Source: CALKMS01 sp036796755 (lineage in GTDB: Bacteria > Actinomycetota > Aquicultoria > SKW223 > CALKMS01). Taken from it: a DNA stretch of 7,363 nt. The DNA lies in contig DAIRCJ010000066.1 of the NCBI GenBank assembly GCA_036796755.1, positions 1-7,363 of the forward strand, given 5' to 3'. The notes beneath the pieces are model-generated. The model was given only the letters and a program-made list of their open reading frames with translations. It did not search any database and was not told where the DNA came from. Shown here in pieces: positions 6,355 through 7,363 of this stretch. Each line of letters begins with the position of its first letter. Position 1 is the first letter of the stretch. The position numbers and the translations under genes are program-made.

Positions 6355-6564
6355 TTAAGGTACGGGGTCAAAGCCTCCTTCCGACCAGGGGTGACAGCGC
6401 AATACTCGCTTCAGGCTAAGATAGGAGCCTTTTAAAAACCCGTGCTTCTGAAGAGCCTCCAGGGCGTAAGCCGAACAACTGGGTTGAAAACGACAGACCG
6501 GGGGAAGCCAGGGAGAAATTAATCTCCGGTAAGCTTTAATCAGAAAAATCGCAGTTTTTCTCAA
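6355..6564 (-). CDS. yidD: Membrane protein insertion efficiency factor YidD
   Basis: YidD is a small membrane-associated protein thought to assist YidC-dependent insertion. The 69 residues contain the whole family signature: YRRLISPWLPPVCRFQPSC (12-30), SAYALEAL, HGFLKGSYLSLKRVLRCHPW and the terminal GGFDPVP. The conserved cysteines are Cys24, Cys30 and Cys57. It starts with TTG at 6564, with GAGG eight bases upstream, and overlaps the end of rnpA by 29 bases. There is no later ATG or GTG before the conserved core, so TTG is the likely start. Its stop is four bases before the yidC ATG. Confidence 0.94.
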   Translation of the reverse strand: MRKTAIFLIKAYRRLISPWLPPVCRFQPSCSAYALEALQKHGFLKGSYLSLKRVLRCHPWSEGGFDPVP

Positions 6565-6886
6565 TTATCCCGCCTCTTTTTAGAGTCTCAAGCCAATCCC
6601 TGGCAATTTCATCAAAGCTAAGTTCTTTAAACCGAGAGCGAACAATGACAATTATATCAAACCTTCCTTTAAAGTAAGGTCGTGTCTTTAAAAAGAGTGC
6701 TTTCAACCTCCTCCTGGCTTTATTTCTTTCTACCGCCAGACCAAAATTCTTTTTGATTATAACTGCCAACCGCGAGGTTCTTTCTCTACCCGGCCGATAA
6801 AAAAGGCTAAAACCCCGGGAGGCAAAGCACTTCTCTCCCGCCTCTCTTCTCTTTAGCTCCCGAGCCGGTATGGTATCTTTAGGCAT
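6536..6886 (-). CDS. rnpA: Ribonuclease P protein component
   Basis: RnpA is the basic protein subunit of RNase P; with the catalytic RNA it removes 5' leaders from pre-tRNAs. The 116 residues have the family layout: an N-terminal strand region with aromatic residues (ASRGFSLFYRP, 22-32), the RNR motif in FGLAVERNKARRRLKALF (48-65), then GRFDIIVIVRSRF and a C-terminal helix. The first 12 or so residues are less conserved. The ATG at 6886 has only a weak GGA four to five bases upstream. It lies 15 bases after the rpmH stop, the standard rpmH-rnpA pair, and its 3' end overlaps yidD by 29 bases. Confidence 0.95.
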   Translation of the reverse strand: MPKDTIPARELKRREAGEKCFASRGFSLFYRPGRERTSRLAVIIKKNFGLAVERNKARRRLKALFLKTRPYFKGRFDIIVIVRSRFKELSFDEIARDWLETLKRGGIIEKNCDFSD

Positions 6887-6901
6887 AAATCCAGATTTAA
6901 C

Positions 6902-7036
6902 TTAAACCGCCAAGCGTGTTCGGCCTTTACGCCGGCGGCGGGAAATAATCTCCCGGCCAGCCTTCGTCCTCGTCCGGGCTAAAAAGCCGTGGGTTCTCTT
7001 TCGCCGACAATTGCTTGGTTGATAGGTCCTTTTCAT
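6902..7036 (-). CDS. rpmH: 50S ribosomal protein bL34
   Basis: bL34 is a small, arginine-rich protein of the large ribosomal subunit. The 44 residues begin MKRTYQPS and continue KRTHGFLARTRTKAGR and RRRRKGRTRLAV, a full family match at the usual length. An in-frame upstream ATG at 7111 would add 25 residues, but that extension contains the promoter -10 and -35 and is unlike any bL34, so the start at 7036 is chosen. The Shine-Dalgarno is weak (GGA in GGATTGGAAAATG). It is the first gene of the leftward operon, with a 5' leader of about 27 bases from the predicted promoter. Confidence 0.97.
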   Translation of the reverse strand: MKRTYQPSNCRRKRTHGFLARTRTKAGREIISRRRRKGRTRLAV

Positions 7037-7069
7037 TTTCCAATCCGTGCTTAAAAAATCAAAAAAGGT

Positions 7070-7098
7070 ATTATATGCTTGAGCATTGATTTGGTCAA
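7070..7098 (-). promoter_or_regulatory. Sigma-70-type promoter of the rpmH operon
   Basis: The minus strand carries TTGACC (7098-7093), 17 bases, then TATAAT (7075-7070). This is near consensus with ideal spacing. Predicted transcription starts near 7063, giving a leader of about 27 bases before rpmH and then reading into rnpA, yidD, yidC and beyond. Confidence 0.85.
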
Positions 7099-7117
7099 CT
7101 GCTAAGGTCAAAAGCGA

Positions 7118-7146
7118 TTGAAGCCCTGTTTTTCTCTTGCTATAAT
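7118..7146 (+). promoter_or_regulatory. Divergent extended -10 promoter, probably for dnaA
   Basis: The plus strand carries TTGAAG (7118-7123), 17 bases, then TATAAT (7141-7146), with TGC immediately before the -10 forming an extended -10. Predicted start is near 7153. No gene follows within the window, so the leader would be over 200 bases; dnaA is the expected target from synteny but is not seen. Confidence 0.75.
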
Positions 7147-7223
7147 TCTCCCGTTTTAGCCAGCGGTTCGAAGCAGCACCAAAAGCAGAGTAGCGCTATT
7201 TTCCAGACCAGAGCTTTCAGAAG

Positions 7224-7243
7224 TTTTCAACAACTGTTGAAAA
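7224..7243. repeat. Inverted repeat TTTTCAACA-AC-TGTTGAAAA
   Basis: Two perfect 9-base arms face each other across two bases in the origin-side intergenic region. A 2-base loop makes a hairpin poor and no T-run follows, so a protein-binding site (DnaA or another dimeric regulator) is more likely than a terminator. Confidence 0.75.
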
Positions 7244-7244
7244 A

Positions 7245-7359
7245 GCTGGGGAAAAGTTACGATTTTCGCAGTTTAAAGTTTGTCAGAGGAAAGGGGACAG
7301 CATCCAGATTGACGGGTCTTAAAACGACCGGAAAACAAAAGTTGGCTGGGGAAAAAGTT
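7245..7359 (+). repeat. Direct repeat GCTGGGGAAAA(A)GTT, two copies
   Basis: The copies are at 7245-7258 and 7345-7359, exactly 100 bases apart at their starts; the second has one extra A. Each contains the TGGGGAAAA box. A 14-base near-identity in an otherwise unrelated intergenic sequence points to a repeated binding site. Confidence 0.75.
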
Positions 7360-7363
7360 GTTA

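Larger units (their letters stand above)
7112..7363. other. Intergenic region between rpmH and the unseen right-hand gene
   Basis: The stretch holds the divergent promoter and the repeat array described separately. There is no ATG on the plus strand from 7140 to the end. Plus frame 1 is open from 7090 to the edge without a stop, but it has only a TTG (7237) as a plausible start, has no ribosome site, and its peptide resembles no known family. I see no RNA gene. Confidence 0.6.
7199..7363. other. oriC: Putative oriC segment with DnaA-box-like repeats
   Basis: This gene-free stretch beside rpmH holds several 9-mers that resemble, but do not equal, the DnaA box TTATCCACA. They are TTTTCCAGA (7199-7207), TTTTCAACA (7224-7232), the same inverted (7235-7243), and TTTTCCCCA inverted at 7247-7255 and again at 7347-7355. 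Each differs from consensus at two positions. The three boxes starting at 7224, 7235 and 7247 are spaced 11-12 bases, about one helical turn. Synteny with rpmH, parS and parAB supports an origin; the box assignment is an inference, and no exact consensus box is visible. Confidence 0.55.

Noticed and set aside
6351..6371. yidC start at the TTG at 6371
   Set aside because: The AAGGAGG is only two bases from this TTG, and the extra MTPYLKK is encoded within yidD; the ATG at 6350 fits homologues better. Kept as an alternative.
7037..7111. A 25-residue N-terminal extension of rpmH to the ATG at 7111
   Set aside because: It contains the -35 and -10 of the rpmH promoter and is unlike bL34; the protein starts at MKRTYQPS (7036).
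7224..7243. Inverted repeat as a transcription terminator
   Set aside because: Only two bases separate the arms and no T-run follows on either strand; a binding site is more plausible.
7090..7363. Stop-free plus-strand frame 1 running off the right edge (about 91 codons)
   Set aside because: It has no ATG or GTG, only a TTG at 7237 without a ribosome site. The peptide is basic, low in recognisable features and unlike the DnaA N-terminus. An open stretch this long is not surprising across six frames.
1..7363. Mobile elements, CRISPR, toxin-antitoxin or defence genes
   Set aside because: All coding space is taken by recognisable housekeeping genes; no transposase, spacer array, terminal repeats or tRNA-linked attachment site was seen.

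Overview
The window is an ordinary bacterial chromosomal segment next to a probable replication origin. The gene content and order (rpmH, rnpA, yidD, yidC, jag, rsmG, parA, parB, all on the minus strand, with a divergent promoter and an array of DnaA-box-like repeats at the right edge) is the classic dnaA/oriC neighbourhood of Gram-positive-type and related deep-branching bacteria. mnmE and mnmG, which in Bacillota usually sit between jag and rsmG, are absent, an order reminiscent of Actinomycetota. YidC has no lipoprotein signal. The upstream pyrophosphatase carries residues of the K+-dependent, Na+-pumping type, common in anaerobes and thermophiles. I infer an anaerobic, possibly thermophilic or subsurface Terrabacteria-type bacterium with moderate GC content. 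I cannot name the genus.

Layout. Positions 1-1687 hold the 3' part of hppA on the plus strand, followed by a strong hairpin-plus-T-tract terminator (about 1725-1755). It points at the convergent minus-strand block, which ends with ddl (1754-2716). Reading leftward from the origin, the block is rpmH (7036-6902), rnpA (6886-6536), yidD (6564-6355), yidC (6350-5649), jag/khpB (5652-5077), rsmG (5062-4370), parA (4327-3569), parB (3576-2719) and ddl (2716-1754). Spacing is tight: four junctions overlap or nearly touch. A consensus promoter (TTGACC-17-TATAAT) lies in front of rpmH. A second promoter sits directly against the parA start codon, so parA looks leaderless. A perfect 16-bp parS palindrome lies inside the start of rsmG. 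From 7112 to 7363 there is no convincing gene. This stretch holds the rpmH promoter, a divergent extended -10 promoter (presumably for a dnaA outside the window) and TTTTC-type repeats that I read as candidate DnaA boxes.

How the genes fit together. rpmH and rnpA supply a ribosomal protein and the RNase P protein. yidD, yidC and jag form the membrane-protein insertion/RNA-binding group. rsmG modifies 16S rRNA and carries parS, where ParB loads. ParA and ParB segregate the origin, and ddl adds a peptidoglycan precursor enzyme to the same transcript. All minus-strand genes are co-directional with a leftward fork leaving the putative origin; hppA is head-on to it. I found no defence, mobile, CRISPR or otherwise undescribed system. 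The most interesting signals are regulatory: the parA promoter/start arrangement, the 11-base Shine-Dalgarno at the parA/parB junction, the parS position and the unusual repeats at the origin.
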